Notes: generated by a model not told the origin, from the letters alone. Counted from the first letter of the stretch, positions 26,592-34,912 are shown. The stretch is DNA of 64,000 nt from Candidatus Zhuqueibacterota bacterium (GCA_016783505.1 JADHWK010000007.1:1-64000); one strand, 5' to 3'. A program made the numbers and translations.

Positions 26592-26711
26592 ATGCCAAAG
26601 GTCAAGGAGGTCGGAGAGGTTTACAGATGTTACATCTGTGGCAATGTAGTGGAGGTAAAAGAGGCCGGCGGCGGCGAACTGGTCTGCTGCGGCCAGCCCC
26701 GTAGGGTGTGA
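26592..26711 (+). CDS. Desulforedoxin-like small iron protein
   Basis: A 39-residue protein with the rubredoxin-like Fe(SCys)4 site of desulforedoxin: [13 protein letters not shown] and [11 protein letters not shown] supply four cysteines. Its ribosome site GGAGGTGAG is strong. The last residues are altered. After GGCCAGCC there is a 25-base segment and then a second GGCCAGCC followed by GATGAACCTGG, which would restore the usual QPMNLVEKP ending. A small insertion with duplicated flanks therefore changed only the tail, and all cysteine ligands are kept. It lies upstream of a superoxide reductase that lacks this domain, so the two probably act together. Confidence 0.85.
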   Translation: MPKVKEVGEVYRCYICGNVVEVKEAGGGELVCCGQPRRV

Positions 26712-26884
26712 AGCTACTCACGGGGCCAGCCGATGAACCTGGTTGAAAAACCAAGTTAATAAAAAGGAAAAATCCAATTAGGGTGAAAAGGAGAGGACGA
26801 GCTAACTGCCCATTAGTTCCGCCATTGATTGAAGGATGAGGGGGAATATCTATACACGTTCAGAAAATTCAAAGAAGAAGAATA

Positions 26885-26957
26885 ACATCACCGGTGCTTT
26901 ACAAAAGTTTTAAGACTTTCCAGTAGGAGCTAATATCCGTACAACCCCCGGTGATGT
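26885..26957. repeat. Long-range inverted repeat
   Basis: ACATCACCGG at 26885-26894 is the exact reverse complement of CCGGTGATGT at 26948-26957. The intervening 53 bases hold no gene. It lies in the leader of the superoxide reductase gene and could fold in its mRNA. Confidence 0.6.
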
Positions 26958-27003
26958 CTCTTTGTTTAATATATTAGAAAAAACATAAAAAGGAGGCCTC
27001 AAA

Positions 27004-27369
27004 ATGGCGAGATTTGGAGAGGTTATCAACCCTCCGGAGAAGGAGGGCAAGGAGAAGCACGTCCCGGTCATCGAGGCCCCGGCTTCAGTGAAGGCTGGGG
27101 AAAGTTTCCAGGTCACCGTCACGGTGGGAAAGGACGTTCCCCATCCCAATACCGTCGAGCACCACATCAAGTGGATTCAGGTGTTTGTGGCATTGGAGGG
27201 CCGTCCCTATAATCCCGTTCACGTGACCACTTTTGATGTAGGTCCCACTTTCGGTGATCCGAAGGTGACTTTCCCGATGAAGTTGGAGAAAAAGGCCACT
27301 CTTTTTGCATTGGAGTACTGCAACATCCACGGCGTGTGGGAGAACTCGGTCCCTGTCGGGGTTGAATGA
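27004..27369 (+). CDS. Superoxide reductase (neelaredoxin type, class II)
   Basis: Reduces superoxide to hydrogen peroxide without making O2, at a mononuclear Fe(His4Cys) site. The 121 residues begin with GEVINPPEKEGKEKHVPVIEAP, which holds the active-site glutamate/lysine loop and first histidine. HPNTVEHHIKWIQVF gives further histidines, and EYCNIHGVWENS gives the cysteine and last histidine. There is no N-terminal desulforedoxin domain; a separate desulforedoxin gene lies 292 bases upstream. A second, fused enzyme is encoded at 35733. AAAGGAGG precedes the start. Confidence 0.92.
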   Translation: MARFGEVINPPEKEGKEKHVPVIEAPASVKAGESFQVTVTVGKDVPHPNTVEHHIKWIQVFVALEGRPYNPVHVTTFDVGPTFGDPKVTFPMKLEKKATLFALEYCNIHGVWENSVPVGVE

Positions 27370-27379
27370 CGGAATGATG

Positions 27380-27402
27380 GGGGGCGACCTGGCGTCGCCC
27401 CC
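27380..27402 (+). terminator. Terminator-like hairpin
   Basis: GGGGGCGAC pairs perfectly with GTCGCCCCC around a five-base loop, 11 bases after the superoxide reductase stop. No U-tract follows, so it may stabilise the mRNA or act with Rho. Confidence 0.6.
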
Positions 27403-27525
27403 TATTGCATTGATTTAATCAAGCCGACAATAAAATGGCATAGGGTGAGGAAAATCAATGGTGGCAACGAACATCCAGAGAAAACCCCCCTTAACAATCG
27501 CATTTCATTCCCAGGGAGTTTAAAG

Positions 27526-29196
27526 ATGATAGATATTAGTACAATTGTCTCCGGCGCCGCCGGTCAGGGGATTCATACCATTGGATATATGCTTGCCAAA
27601 ACGGCTTCAGAAGCCGGATATCATGTCTTTTCATGGCAAGAGTACGAATCGAGAATTCGCGGTGGATCAAATAGCTACCGGATACGAATCAGCGATAAAC
27701 CTGTAAACGCCCCCCTTGGCAAGGCCGACATATTCATGTCGCTGGACAGGGAATCCAAAGCTAAACATCTGCCGTTGCTTAAAACGGATGGCATCTTGGT
27801 TGATGAGGAGGAGAGGGGCGAGAGGGTAATCACCGTACCATTTTCAGCGATAGCCCAAAGGGATTTTGGCAACAAGTTGTTCGCTAACACGGTAGCGGTC
27901 GGGGCTCTTACTGCTGTTTTGGGAATCGAGCTGGCATCGCTTAAAAAGGTGATATCCCACGAGTTCGCCGGAAAGGGTGGAGAGATAGTAAGTAAGAATC
28001 TCTCTGCGGCGGCGGAGGGATATAAGCTGGCCAAAAGAGACTGTGAGGGGAGATGCCCCTGGACACTAACGAAGAGGGAACAACGGTATTATCTAATTTC
28101 AGGAAATGAGGCTTTAGCCCTGGGCGCCTCCGCTGCCGGATGTCGCTTCATGGTTGCCTATCCCATGACCCCTTCTACGGGAATAATAACTTTTCTGTCT
28201 AAGCACAAAGATGAATTGAAGATATTCACCGAGCAGGCTGAGGATGAAATAGCAGCGGTAAACATGGCTATAGGGGCAAGTTATGCCGGTGCCAGGGCGA
28301 TGACCGCTTCCTCGGGTGGTGGGTTTGCCCTGATGGTCGAAGGGATCAGCCTCGCCGGGATGACGGAGACGCCGCTGGTCATCATTCTGGCCCAAAGACC
28401 GGCCCCGGCAACCGGGCTTCCTACCCGAACGGAACAGGGCGATTTGCTTTTCGCAATTAACGCCGGTCACGGGGAGTTCCCCAAGATCGTGTTCGCTCCC
28501 TCTGATCCAAAAGACGCCTTCCATAAAATTGTCCGCGCCTTCAACTTAGCTGACAAATACCAGACACCCGCCATAATTATGACCGACCAGTTCTTAGCCG
28601 ATTCATATTTCACGGTAGAGAATTTCGAGCTCGATAAAATGGTAAGTAAATCCTGTCTGGTAAATCCTGATAAGATACAAAATTACAAAAGGTTCCAACT
28701 GAACGATACCGGCATTTCGCCCCGGCTTTTTCCCGGCCAGAGCCAGCATCTGGTCTGTTGTGACAGCGATGAACATGATGAATACGGTCATATCACTGAA
28801 GATCTGGAGCTGAGGAAAAGAATGGTGGAAAAGAGGCTCAAGAAATACGAGCTTCTGAGAAAGGAGATGAGGCCACCAGAGGAATATCATATCTCCGATG
28901 CTGGGGCCATATTTGTGAGTTGGGGGTCATCGCGGAACGCCGTGCTGGAGGTAGTGGATGTGCTCAGGGAAAATGGAGCTAAGGTTGGGGCAATACATTT
29001 CACCGAACTCTGGCCCCTTCCCGAGTATGAATTTCCGCCCGAGAAGAATTACTACACGGTTGAAAGCAACGCCACCGGGCAACTGGGAAAATTACTTCGA
29101 AGTGACTATGGTGTAAAAGTGAAGGGCACAATAAATCGCTATGACGGTCTGCCGTTGGATCAGGAATATATAAGGGAGAGATTTGAAAATGGTTAA
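27526..29196 (+). CDS. korA: 2-oxoacid:ferredoxin oxidoreductase, fused gamma-alpha subunit
   Basis: Part of a CoA-dependent 2-oxoacid (often 2-oxoglutarate) ferredoxin oxidoreductase. The 556 residues start with the gamma domain (IVSGAAGQGIHTIGYMLAKT). From about residue 185 the alpha or pyrimidine-binding domain follows (ISGNEALALGASAAGCRFMV, AYPMTPSTGI, ITFLSK). EQAEDEIAAVNMAIGASYAG and RPAPATGLPTRTEQGDLLFA are family signatures. ATG 27526 has GGGAG upstream and begins exactly at the gamma domain. It overlaps korB by 8 bases. It would feed or draw reduced ferredoxin in central metabolism. Confidence 0.9.
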   Translation: MIDISTIVSGAAGQGIHTIGYMLAKTASEAGYHVFSWQEYESRIRGGSNSYRIRISDKPVNAPLGKADIFMSLDRESKAKHLPLLKTDGILVDEEERGERVITVPFSAIAQRDFGNKLFANTVAVGALTAVLGIELASLKKVISHEFAGKGGEIVSKNLSAAAEGYKLAKRDCEGRCPWTLTKREQRYYLISGNEALALGASAAGCRFMVAYPMTPSTGIITFLSKHKDELKIFTEQAEDEIAAVNMAIGASYAGARAMTASSGGGFALMVEGISLAGMTETPLVIILAQRPAPATGLPTRTEQGDLLFAINAGHGEFPKIVFAPSDPKDAFHKIVRAFNLADKYQTPAIIMTDQFLADSYFTVENFELDKMVSKSCLVNPDKIQNYKRFQLNDTGISPRLFPGQSQHLVCCDSDEHDEYGHITEDLELRKRMVEKRLKKYELLRKEMRPPEEYHISDAGAIFVSWGSSRNAVLEVVDVLRENGAKVGAIHFTELWPLPEYEFPPEKNYYTVESNATGQLGKLLRSDYGVKVKGTINRYDGLPLDQEYIRERFENG

Positions 29197-30052
29197 AATA
29201 GAGGCTTATCGCAGCGATGCGGAAAACCAGTGGTGTCCCGGATGCCCGAATTTCGGAATACTGGCTGCGCTGAAAAACGCTTTGGTGAACCTGGGCAAAA
29301 AACCTGAGGAGGTATGTCTGGTCTCCGGCATCGGTCAGGCGGCCAAAATGCCGCATTATTTAAAATGCAATTTCTTCAATGGACTTCATGGTAGAACCCT
29401 CCCCGTTGCCGTGGCCATCAATGTTGTGAACCCGGAGCTGATCACTATCGTGGTGACCGGAGATGGCGATTGCTACGGTGAGGGCGGAAATCATTTCCTA
29501 CATAACATCCGCAGGAACCCTAATATTACCCTTATCGTACACAATAATCAGATATATGGGCTTACCAAAGGGCAGGCTTCTCCCACTACTGAGGCCGAAG
29601 ATAAAACGAGGCTTCAGTTCGAAGGGGTCGAACTCGAACCATTACAGCCGCTGGCGATAGCACTTCTGCACGGATGTTCGTTCGTTGCCAGGGGATATGC
29701 CGGCGATTTTAAACATCTGAGTAATCTGTTAGTCGAAGCAATAAGTTTTAAAGGCTTCTCCTACGTGGACGTGATCCAGCCCTGTATTAGCTGGGGAACC
29801 CATTCCGTCAGTTGGTATAGGGAGAAAATTTACAAACTGCCGCAGGAGTACAATCCCCGCGATAAAGAGGAAGCGCTGAAAAAGTCAGCAGAATGGGGCG
29901 ACAGAATTCCCATTGGCATAATCTACAGGGACGACAAACCACATAGGCTTTTCGGCGATTATTTCCGAAAGAACATCTTTGATGGCAAGCTAACTGAGCT
30001 CGGGTGTCCCCCGCAACGATTAATAGCTGAAATGATAGAAAGGTATAGATAA
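29189..30052 (+). CDS. korB: 2-oxoacid:ferredoxin oxidoreductase, beta subunit
   Basis: Thiamine-diphosphate-binding subunit of the enzyme above, 287 residues. The N-terminus has QWCPGCPNFGIL with cluster-ligand cysteines, and VTGDGDCYGEGGNHFLHNIR is the ThDP/Mg motif GDG(X)n ending near NNQIYGLTKGQASPT. FVDVIQPC-like sequence (YVDVIQPCISWG) occurs near residue 200. The ATG at 29189 is preferred to a TTG six bases earlier because AGGGAGAG is well placed. No delta (ferredoxin) subunit is adjacent. Confidence 0.9.
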   Translation: MVKIEAYRSDAENQWCPGCPNFGILAALKNALVNLGKKPEEVCLVSGIGQAAKMPHYLKCNFFNGLHGRTLPVAVAINVVNPELITIVVTGDGDCYGEGGNHFLHNIRRNPNITLIVHNNQIYGLTKGQASPTTEAEDKTRLQFEGVELEPLQPLAIALLHGCSFVARGYAGDFKHLSNLLVEAISFKGFSYVDVIQPCISWGTHSVSWYREKIYKLPQEYNPRDKEEALKKSAEWGDRIPIGIIYRDDKPHRLFGDYFRKNIFDGKLTELGCPPQRLIAEMIERYR

Positions 30053-30167
30053 AAACGATTTGTAACATTTCAGCCACCCCCGAGGGGTCGGGGTCACTTG
30101 GCAACAAGGCACAAAGAAAAACAAATATGATAATTCTAAAATTTGGTTCTATGTCAATTCTCCCGCT

Positions 30168-30217
30168 AAATCCCCCCCAGCCCCCCTTTATTAAAGGGGG
30201 GAATAAGGGGGGATTTC
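30168..30217. repeat. C/G-tract inverted repeat
   Basis: AAATCCCCCC at one end pairs with GGGGGGATTT at the other, and CCCCCCTTTA pairs with TAAAGGGGGG inside, giving a near-perfect 50-base hairpin. Its right arm and following bases (AAGGGGGGATTTCAAA) recur at 46480-46496, so this is a dispersed element. Confidence 0.75.
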
Positions 30218-30345
30218 AAATAGGGACTTTTAAAAAGGCCAAAGAATTCAGAAATAGAATTTAGTGGTTAACTGTTACAAAGATTTTAAGAAGGGCAATA
30301 AATAAGTCGTTCAATCAAAGTGAATTCTTTAGAAAGGAGGAAAAG

Positions 30346-30879
30346 ATGGAGCCCACTCGGATACCTGAAAGAAAAGACCTTGTGACCTTCAAGGGAGAGC
30401 CCATAATCCTGCTGGGACAGGGGTTGAAAGTCGGCGATAAAGCGCCTGAGTTTCATGTCGTGGATAACGATATGAATCCAGTCAAACTTAGCGATTTTAG
30501 TGGGAAAGTGGTGCTGATCAGCGTCACCCCCTCGGTTGACACACCGGTGTGCAACCTCCAGGCGAGCCGGTTCAACCAATTGGCGACCAAGGTTTCCGAA
30601 GATGTGGTTATACTCAACGTCAGCATGGACCTGCCGTTCGCCCTGGGGAGGTGGTGCGCCGCTACGGGATCGGAACAGATTAAAACCCTGAGCGACTATC
30701 AGGAAAGGGATTTCGGGCTCAAATACGGTCTGCTTGTTAAAGAACTGAAACTTCTGGCTCGTTCAGTCTGGCTTATAGATAGTAAGGGAGTCATCCGATA
30801 CATAGAACTTGTCCCGGAAATGACCCATGAACCGGACTATGATAAAGCCTTGGAGGCGTTAAAACAGGTGATTTCCTGA
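30346..30879 (+). CDS. tpx: Thiol peroxidase (Tpx-type peroxiredoxin)
   Basis: Reduces hydrogen and alkyl peroxides using a two-cysteine cycle recycled by thioredoxin. The 177-residue protein has VLISVTPSVDTPVCNLQASRF with the peroxidatic cysteine and FALGRWCAATG with the resolving cysteine, at the Tpx spacing. LGQGLKVGDKAPEFHVVDND is the usual lead-in. AAAGGAGG precedes the ATG. It would take the peroxide made by the superoxide reductases. A GTTACAAA half-site of the PerR-type operator lies about 70 bases upstream, which may be chance. Confidence 0.94.
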   Translation: MEPTRIPERKDLVTFKGEPIILLGQGLKVGDKAPEFHVVDNDMNPVKLSDFSGKVVLISVTPSVDTPVCNLQASRFNQLATKVSEDVVILNVSMDLPFALGRWCAATGSEQIKTLSDYQERDFGLKYGLLVKELKLLARSVWLIDSKGVIRYIELVPEMTHEPDYDKALEALKQVIS

Positions 30880-30930
30880 GAAATAGAGGAGGACCTTAAT
30901 GATAAAACCATTTCAAACAAGGGAGAAAAA

Positions 30931-31488
30931 ATGTCAACTGCTATTATTGACTTGCTTCAGAAAAGAAAGGCCTCTCGTGCCATTGAGAGCAAGGGATTGA
31001 GTGATGTGATTATTGATAAACTGATGAATGCCGCTCAACTTTCGGCATCCTGTTATAACAACCAACCGTGGCGATTTTTATTTCTAACCGAGGAATCGGC
31101 TCTGGAAAAGGGCAGAAAAGCACTGGCCGCTGGTAATAGCTGGGCTAAAAAGGCGCCTTTGCTGATCGCCGGGTTTTCAAAACCAGATTTGGATTGCCAG
31201 ATACCGGATGAACGAAATTATTACTTATTCGATCTGGGTATGGCCACACAGTTAATATTATTACAGGCCACTGAACTAAATCTGGTAGCCCGGCCGATGG
31301 CGGGTTTTTCCCCAAAAGTAATAAAAAAAGAATTCAACATTCCACCCAACTACGAAGTATATGTAATGATAGCCGTTGGCTATGAAGGAAAAATAGAAGA
31401 ACTCGATGAGAGATTACAGACCCTATCCAGAGCACCGAGAGAACGGAATCCTTTATCAATGAGTTTTTTCTTCAATAAGTTTGATTAA
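30931..31488 (+). CDS. Nitroreductase family FMN protein
   Basis: A 185-residue flavoprotein of the nitroreductase family, which uses NAD(P)H to reduce nitro compounds, quinones or flavins. RKASRAIESKGLSDVIIDKL is the N-terminal FMN phosphate-binding arginine region (normally RRSxR), SCYNNQPWRFLFL the S-x-x-N-x-Q-P-W loop, and LFDLGMATQLILLQATELNL the dimer helix. LVARPMAGF stands for the usual GxxxxxxG region. Substrate is unknown. It sits between tpx and a di-iron protein in the stress gene group. Confidence 0.85.
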   Translation: MSTAIIDLLQKRKASRAIESKGLSDVIIDKLMNAAQLSASCYNNQPWRFLFLTEESALEKGRKALAAGNSWAKKAPLLIAGFSKPDLDCQIPDERNYYLFDLGMATQLILLQATELNLVARPMAGFSPKVIKKEFNIPPNYEVYVMIAVGYEGKIEELDERLQTLSRAPRERNPLSMSFFFNKFD

Positions 31489-31726
31489 TCCTGATCTTAA
31501 AGAGAAGTGGTCTATTTCAATAGCGTGTTTGTGGTTTTTCTTTCCTGGCAGGCTTACCCAAATCCCGTCCAGAAACTTCGGGACCGGGACCTCGCACTTT
31601 CAAAACCACTAAAGTTCTCGGTGGATGTTGTCCTACGGACGGGTTATCCGCCGGAGTATCCTTCAAATTGGCGTCGGGGAAGACAACTTCCCTGCCTAGC
31701 TTCTGATAGCTTAAGGAGGAAGACCG

Positions 31727-32287
31727 ATGGAGAGATCTGATCAGCCGACATACGATAAAAAGGGGTATGATGCCTCAATCATAAGGCCCCAGATGCGGAT
31801 TGAGGATTTCCAGATGAGGGGGCGGGGGATGTCTGCGGAAAGATTAAAGGCTATCAAAAAAGGACTGCTCACTTTGCATACCCTGGAGACGATGGCTGCT
31901 AATATCTATAAGTTTCAAATAAGGAAGAGGGTGGATGAACACAATCGCCAGTTAATCACTGCTATGTGTAATGAGATGACCCATCTCCAGGACTTCCAGG
32001 TCAAACTCTTTGAATACGGCTGGATGCCGGGAAAATTCAGATGGGCCTATTGGATGGTGGGTTTTACCTTTGGGTTCTTTTCACGGCTGCGGGGCACAAA
32101 GGCCATTCTCAAACTGGGCATCTGGGTGGAGACCAAAGCCGTTTACCACTACGATGATCTCCTCCGGACAATAGACTGGGACGAGGACACCCGCAAGGTT
32201 ATCGAAAAGAATCAATCTGATGAACAAGGGCATATCAACCGGTGGAAAAACCTTCTCCAATCAGTAGAAGCGAAAGACAAACTTTGA
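31727..32287 (+). CDS. COQ7-like ferritin-fold di-iron protein
   Basis: A 186-residue helical protein with carboxylate di-iron motifs: HTLETMAANIYKFQI, ALCNEM-like AMCNEMTHLQDF (E-x-x-H), VETKAVYHYDDLL and KNQSDEQGHINRWK (E-x-x-H). A central hydrophobic segment (WAYWMVGFTFGFFSRL) matches the membrane-associating part of COQ7-type demethoxyquinone hydroxylases. In an anaerobe with no quinone pathway in view, an oxygen- or peroxide-scavenging, rubrerythrin-like role is as likely as hydroxylation. AAGGAGGA precedes the start, and it ends about 100 bases before the PerR gene. Confidence 0.7.
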   Translation: MERSDQPTYDKKGYDASIIRPQMRIEDFQMRGRGMSAERLKAIKKGLLTLHTLETMAANIYKFQIRKRVDEHNRQLITAMCNEMTHLQDFQVKLFEYGWMPGKFRWAYWMVGFTFGFFSRLRGTKAILKLGIWVETKAVYHYDDLLRTIDWDEDTRKVIEKNQSDEQGHINRWKNLLQSVEAKDKL

Positions 32288-32320
32288 AGCGAAAGAAAAT
32301 TAAAAAAATAAAAAAAATAC

Positions 32321-32349
32321 TTGACTTTGTAATAAATTTATATTATATT
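32321..32349 (+). promoter_or_regulatory. Sigma-70-like promoter of the PerR/Fur gene
   Basis: TTGACT at 32321-32326 and TATATT at 32344-32349 with a 17-base spacer. The operator-like palindrome starts 19 bases downstream. Confidence 0.65.
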
Positions 32350-32367
32350 TAATACAAATTTAAAATC

Positions 32368-32383
32368 GTTACAAATTTGTAAC
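32368..32383. promoter_or_regulatory. Palindromic operator for the PerR/Fur regulator
   Basis: GTTACAAATTTGTAAC is a perfect 16-bp palindrome between the promoter and the start of the Fur-family gene. A direct repeat of its left arm (TACAAATTT) begins 17 bases upstream. Fur-family genes are commonly autoregulated from such sites, so I infer negative autoregulation. It differs from the classical Fur and PerR boxes. Confidence 0.6.
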
Positions 32384-32391
32384 TAATCAAA

Positions 32392-32802
32392 ATGGAAGAA
32401 TATAAAAAGATTCTTATCGCTAAGGGGATAAAACCGACGTTTCAGAGAATAAAGATCTTGGAATATCTTAGTCGGAATAGAACGCATCCCACAGTTGATA
32501 TGATTTATACTGCCCTATTTAAAAAGGTTCCTACTTTATCAAAAACTACCGTGTATAACACATTGGATATATTAAGGGAAAATGGATTGGTGGATGTGCT
32601 GACGATTACTGAATCAGAAATGAGATACGAGTACTGCACTGAACCGCACCATCATTTTTTATGCAGAAGATGCGGACGCATCATTGATCTGGATGTAAAA
32701 TGCCCTTATTTAGAAAAAATGAAATTCGGTGAACATAAACTTGAACAAATCCACGGCTATTTTAAAGGCATTTGTAAAGATTGTTTAGAGGAGGCACAAT
32801 GA
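32392..32802 (+). CDS. Fur-family regulator, PerR-like
   Basis: A 136-residue winged-helix metalloregulator. KPTFQRIKILEYLSRNRTHP and the recognition helix region PTLSKTTVYNTLDILRENGL are typical. The dimer domain has the metal site region EPHHHFLCRRCGRIIDLD with CxxC and the second zinc pair CKDC at the C-terminus. The position among ferritin-like, rubrerythrin and peroxidase genes suggests a PerR (peroxide-sensing) rather than an iron-uptake role. Its stop overlaps the ATG of the next ferritin-like gene, so the two are translationally coupled. Confidence 0.9.
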   Translation: MEEYKKILIAKGIKPTFQRIKILEYLSRNRTHPTVDMIYTALFKKVPTLSKTTVYNTLDILRENGLVDVLTITESEMRYEYCTEPHHHFLCRRCGRIIDLDVKCPYLEKMKFGEHKLEQIHGYFKGICKDCLEEAQ

Positions 32803-33293
32803 GCATTTTCTTTAATGCCGACGAGATCTTCGAAATGGCGGAACAGATCGAGAGAAACGGGGCTAGGTTCTACCGTCGGGCGGCGGAAGGGGCCCCAGAT
32901 GCCCAGACCCGTGCGGTGTTATTGGAACTCGCTGACATGGAAGATGAACACGAAAAAGTCTTCGCTGCCATGAGGGCGGAGCTTTCGAAGCAGCAGTGGG
33001 GATCGGATGTGTTCGATCCCGACGGCCAGGTATCGTTGTACCTTAAGGCCATGGCGGACGGACAGGTTTTCGACCTTAAGGCAGACCCTTCCAAAGGCCT
33101 TACGGGAAAAGAGTCATTAGAAGATATTATCAGGAAGGCTATCGGGTTGGAAAAGGACTCCATCGTTTTCTACATGGGTATACAGGAGATGGTTCCGGAG
33201 GCGCTGGGGAAGGACAGGATCAACGCCATCATCAAGGAAGAGATGAGTCACATTACCGTCTTAACTGAGAAACTGGCGGCCTTTAAACAATAG
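32799..33293 (+). CDS. Ferritin-like (rubrerythrin-fold) protein
   Basis: A 164-residue four-helix di-iron protein without a rubredoxin domain. Ligand helices are EMAEQIERNGARFYRRAAEG, LADMEDEHEKVFAAM, AIGLEKDSIVFYMGIQEM and IKEEMSHITVL, supplying the expected E and E-x-x-H residues. The ATG overlaps the PerR stop (ATGA) and has GAGGAGG upstream, so it is the direct partner of the regulator. It probably binds iron or removes peroxide. Confidence 0.82.
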   Translation: MSIFFNADEIFEMAEQIERNGARFYRRAAEGAPDAQTRAVLLELADMEDEHEKVFAAMRAELSKQQWGSDVFDPDGQVSLYLKAMADGQVFDLKADPSKGLTGKESLEDIIRKAIGLEKDSIVFYMGIQEMVPEALGKDRINAIIKEEMSHITVLTEKLAAFKQ

Positions 33294-33314
33294 TTGGGGT
33301 AGTTTAGAAATCAA

Positions 33315-34208
33315 ATGAACAATTATTTTACAATCATTCTCACCATATTGGCTACTGTTACATCTATATCTGCTGGTGAACTACTTGTGGATTCTTTGAA
33401 ATATGACGAATTATTAGCAATAGCTGAAAACACCACATTACCACAAAGTTTTAAAGCAATTCTTCGGTTACGTGAGGTTGGGGATGAAAGAGCCGTCCCA
33501 ATATTAAAACAGATTCTAATCGAACACACTAACTCAACACGAATCCACAGATTTGGTGCGGCACAGGCATTATTTTGCATTGGCACTGATAAAGCACATC
33601 AAATTCTTCGGGAACACCTATTGGATGCAGAATATCCGGTTGATTTAAGTATTATGTATGGCTTTCACTGGAGAATGGAAGAATCAAAACGTGATACTTT
33701 TATAGCTCAACATCATCTTCAAAATTTATCAACGGACGTATCTTTAAAATTGGAAGTTAAAAATGGTATTTTTAACAGTAAAATTTTCACACTCATTCTT
33801 AGAAATGATTCTGAGAAGACATTGAGACTATATAAACCAAAGGTATATTTAGGTGCCTATCTTATGTTCCGATCCTCTTTAGGTCATTTTATCGAGCATA
33901 TAAAAGCTATCTTATATGATGAACGTGGAAGAACTCCAGAGGGAACTTATCCAAAAATAGCCCCAGGTAAAGACTTAAAACTAAGTTGTAGTGCAAGACC
34001 TCAAACAAATAGGAAAATATATAAATATCCAGAGCCAGTATCCCTAGTGTTAGATTTTGGAGATACTATTCATCTCCTTGGAAACTCTGGTAAATTTAAA
34101 GTGTATGCCATATATTCGTATAGGAAAAGACCAAATGAGCTGTATCCAAATATTTGGACTGGAAGAGTTGTGTCAAACCCCGTTGAAATCGAAATACTCC
34201 TAGAATAA
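33315..34208 (+). CDS. Exported HEAT-repeat-like hypothetical protein
   Basis: A 297-residue AT-rich gene of unknown function. The N-terminus is a signal peptide (MNNYFTIILTILATVTSISA). Residues 40-105 look like PBS/HEAT-type helical repeats (LRLREVGDERAVPILKQIL, IHRFGAAQALFCIGTDKAHQ). The second half is beta-rich with an immunoglobulin-like pattern (LKLEVKNGIF, FTLILRNDSEKTLRLYKP). No catalytic motif is visible. The composition contrasts with the neighbouring iron-protein genes, so it may be an insertion into the stress cluster. Confidence 0.6.
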   Translation: MNNYFTIILTILATVTSISAGELLVDSLKYDELLAIAENTTLPQSFKAILRLREVGDERAVPILKQILIEHTNSTRIHRFGAAQALFCIGTDKAHQILREHLLDAEYPVDLSIMYGFHWRMEESKRDTFIAQHHLQNLSTDVSLKLEVKNGIFNSKIFTLILRNDSEKTLRLYKPKVYLGAYLMFRSSLGHFIEHIKAILYDERGRTPEGTYPKIAPGKDLKLSCSARPQTNRKIYKYPEPVSLVLDFGDTIHLLGNSGKFKVYAIYSYRKRPNELYPNIWTGRVVSNPVEIEILLE

Positions 34209-34336
34209 AGTCTATACTGATAATGTGAATATATAACAAAAATCAAATTAGGGGTGGTAAAGTTATCTACTGTATTTCATAATTTTATTAAAGAATAAAG
34301 GCAAAAGATGAACAAAAATTAGAAAGGAGGCAAGAA

Positions 34337-34912
34337 ATGGAAAACTTGAAGGGCACAAGGACAGAGAAAAACCTGCTTACCGCTTTTGCCGGTGAGTCGC
34401 AGGCGCGCAACCGCTACACCTACTTTGCCAGTCAGGCGAGGAAGGATGGATTCATGCAGATTGCGGAAATCTTCGAGGAGACGGCCAATCAGGAGAAGGA
34501 GCACGCCAAAAGGCTGTTCAAGCTGCTTGAGGGGGGTGAAGTGGAGATTCAAGCCGCATTCCCAGCCGGGGTAATTGCCACCACCGCCGAAAACCTCAAG
34601 GCCGCTGCTGGTGGGGAGCACTATGAGTGGGAAGAGATGTATCCCTCGTTTGCCAGGGTTGCCCGGGAGGAGGGTTTCGAGGACATCGCCAAGGTATTTG
34701 AATCCATTGCCGTGGCCGAGAAGCAACACGAGAAGCGTTACCTCGGTCTTCTGGATAACATCGAGTCGGGAACGGTGTTCAAAAAGGACCGTGTGGTCCT
34801 GTGGCGCTGCCGAAACTGCGGTTATCTACACCAGGGTACAGAAGCTCCTGAAATCTGCCCAGCCTGCGCTCACACCCAGGCTCACTTCGAATTGCTATGT
34901 GAGAACTGGTAA
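34337..34912 (+). CDS. rbr: Rubrerythrin
   Basis: Peroxide reductase of anaerobes, 191 residues. The N-terminal di-iron domain has FAGESQARNRYTYFASQARKD and FEETANQEKEHAKRLFKLL, then SIAVAEKQHEKRYLGLL. The C-terminal rubredoxin domain is complete: WRCRNCGYLHQG and CPACAHTQAHFEL. Electrons would come through rubredoxin or the NAD(P)H-linked diaphorases. GAAAGGAGG precedes the ATG. It is followed by a strong palindrome and another ferritin-like gene. Confidence 0.95.
   Translation: MENLKGTRTEKNLLTAFAGESQARNRYTYFASQARKDGFMQIAEIFEETANQEKEHAKRLFKLLEGGEVEIQAAFPAGVIATTAENLKAAAGGEHYEWEEMYPSFARVAREEGFEDIAKVFESIAVAEKQHEKRYLGLLDNIESGTVFKKDRVVLWRCRNCGYLHQGTEAPEICPACAHTQAHFELLCENW

Noticed and set aside
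27445-27525. Longer korA start at GTG 27445
   Set aside because: The added residues are not conserved-looking, and the ATG at 27526 has a good ribosome site and begins at the domain.
31507-31740. 77-codon open frame before the COQ7-like gene
   Set aside because: No domain, no ribosome site, and it overlaps the well-supported start of the next gene.
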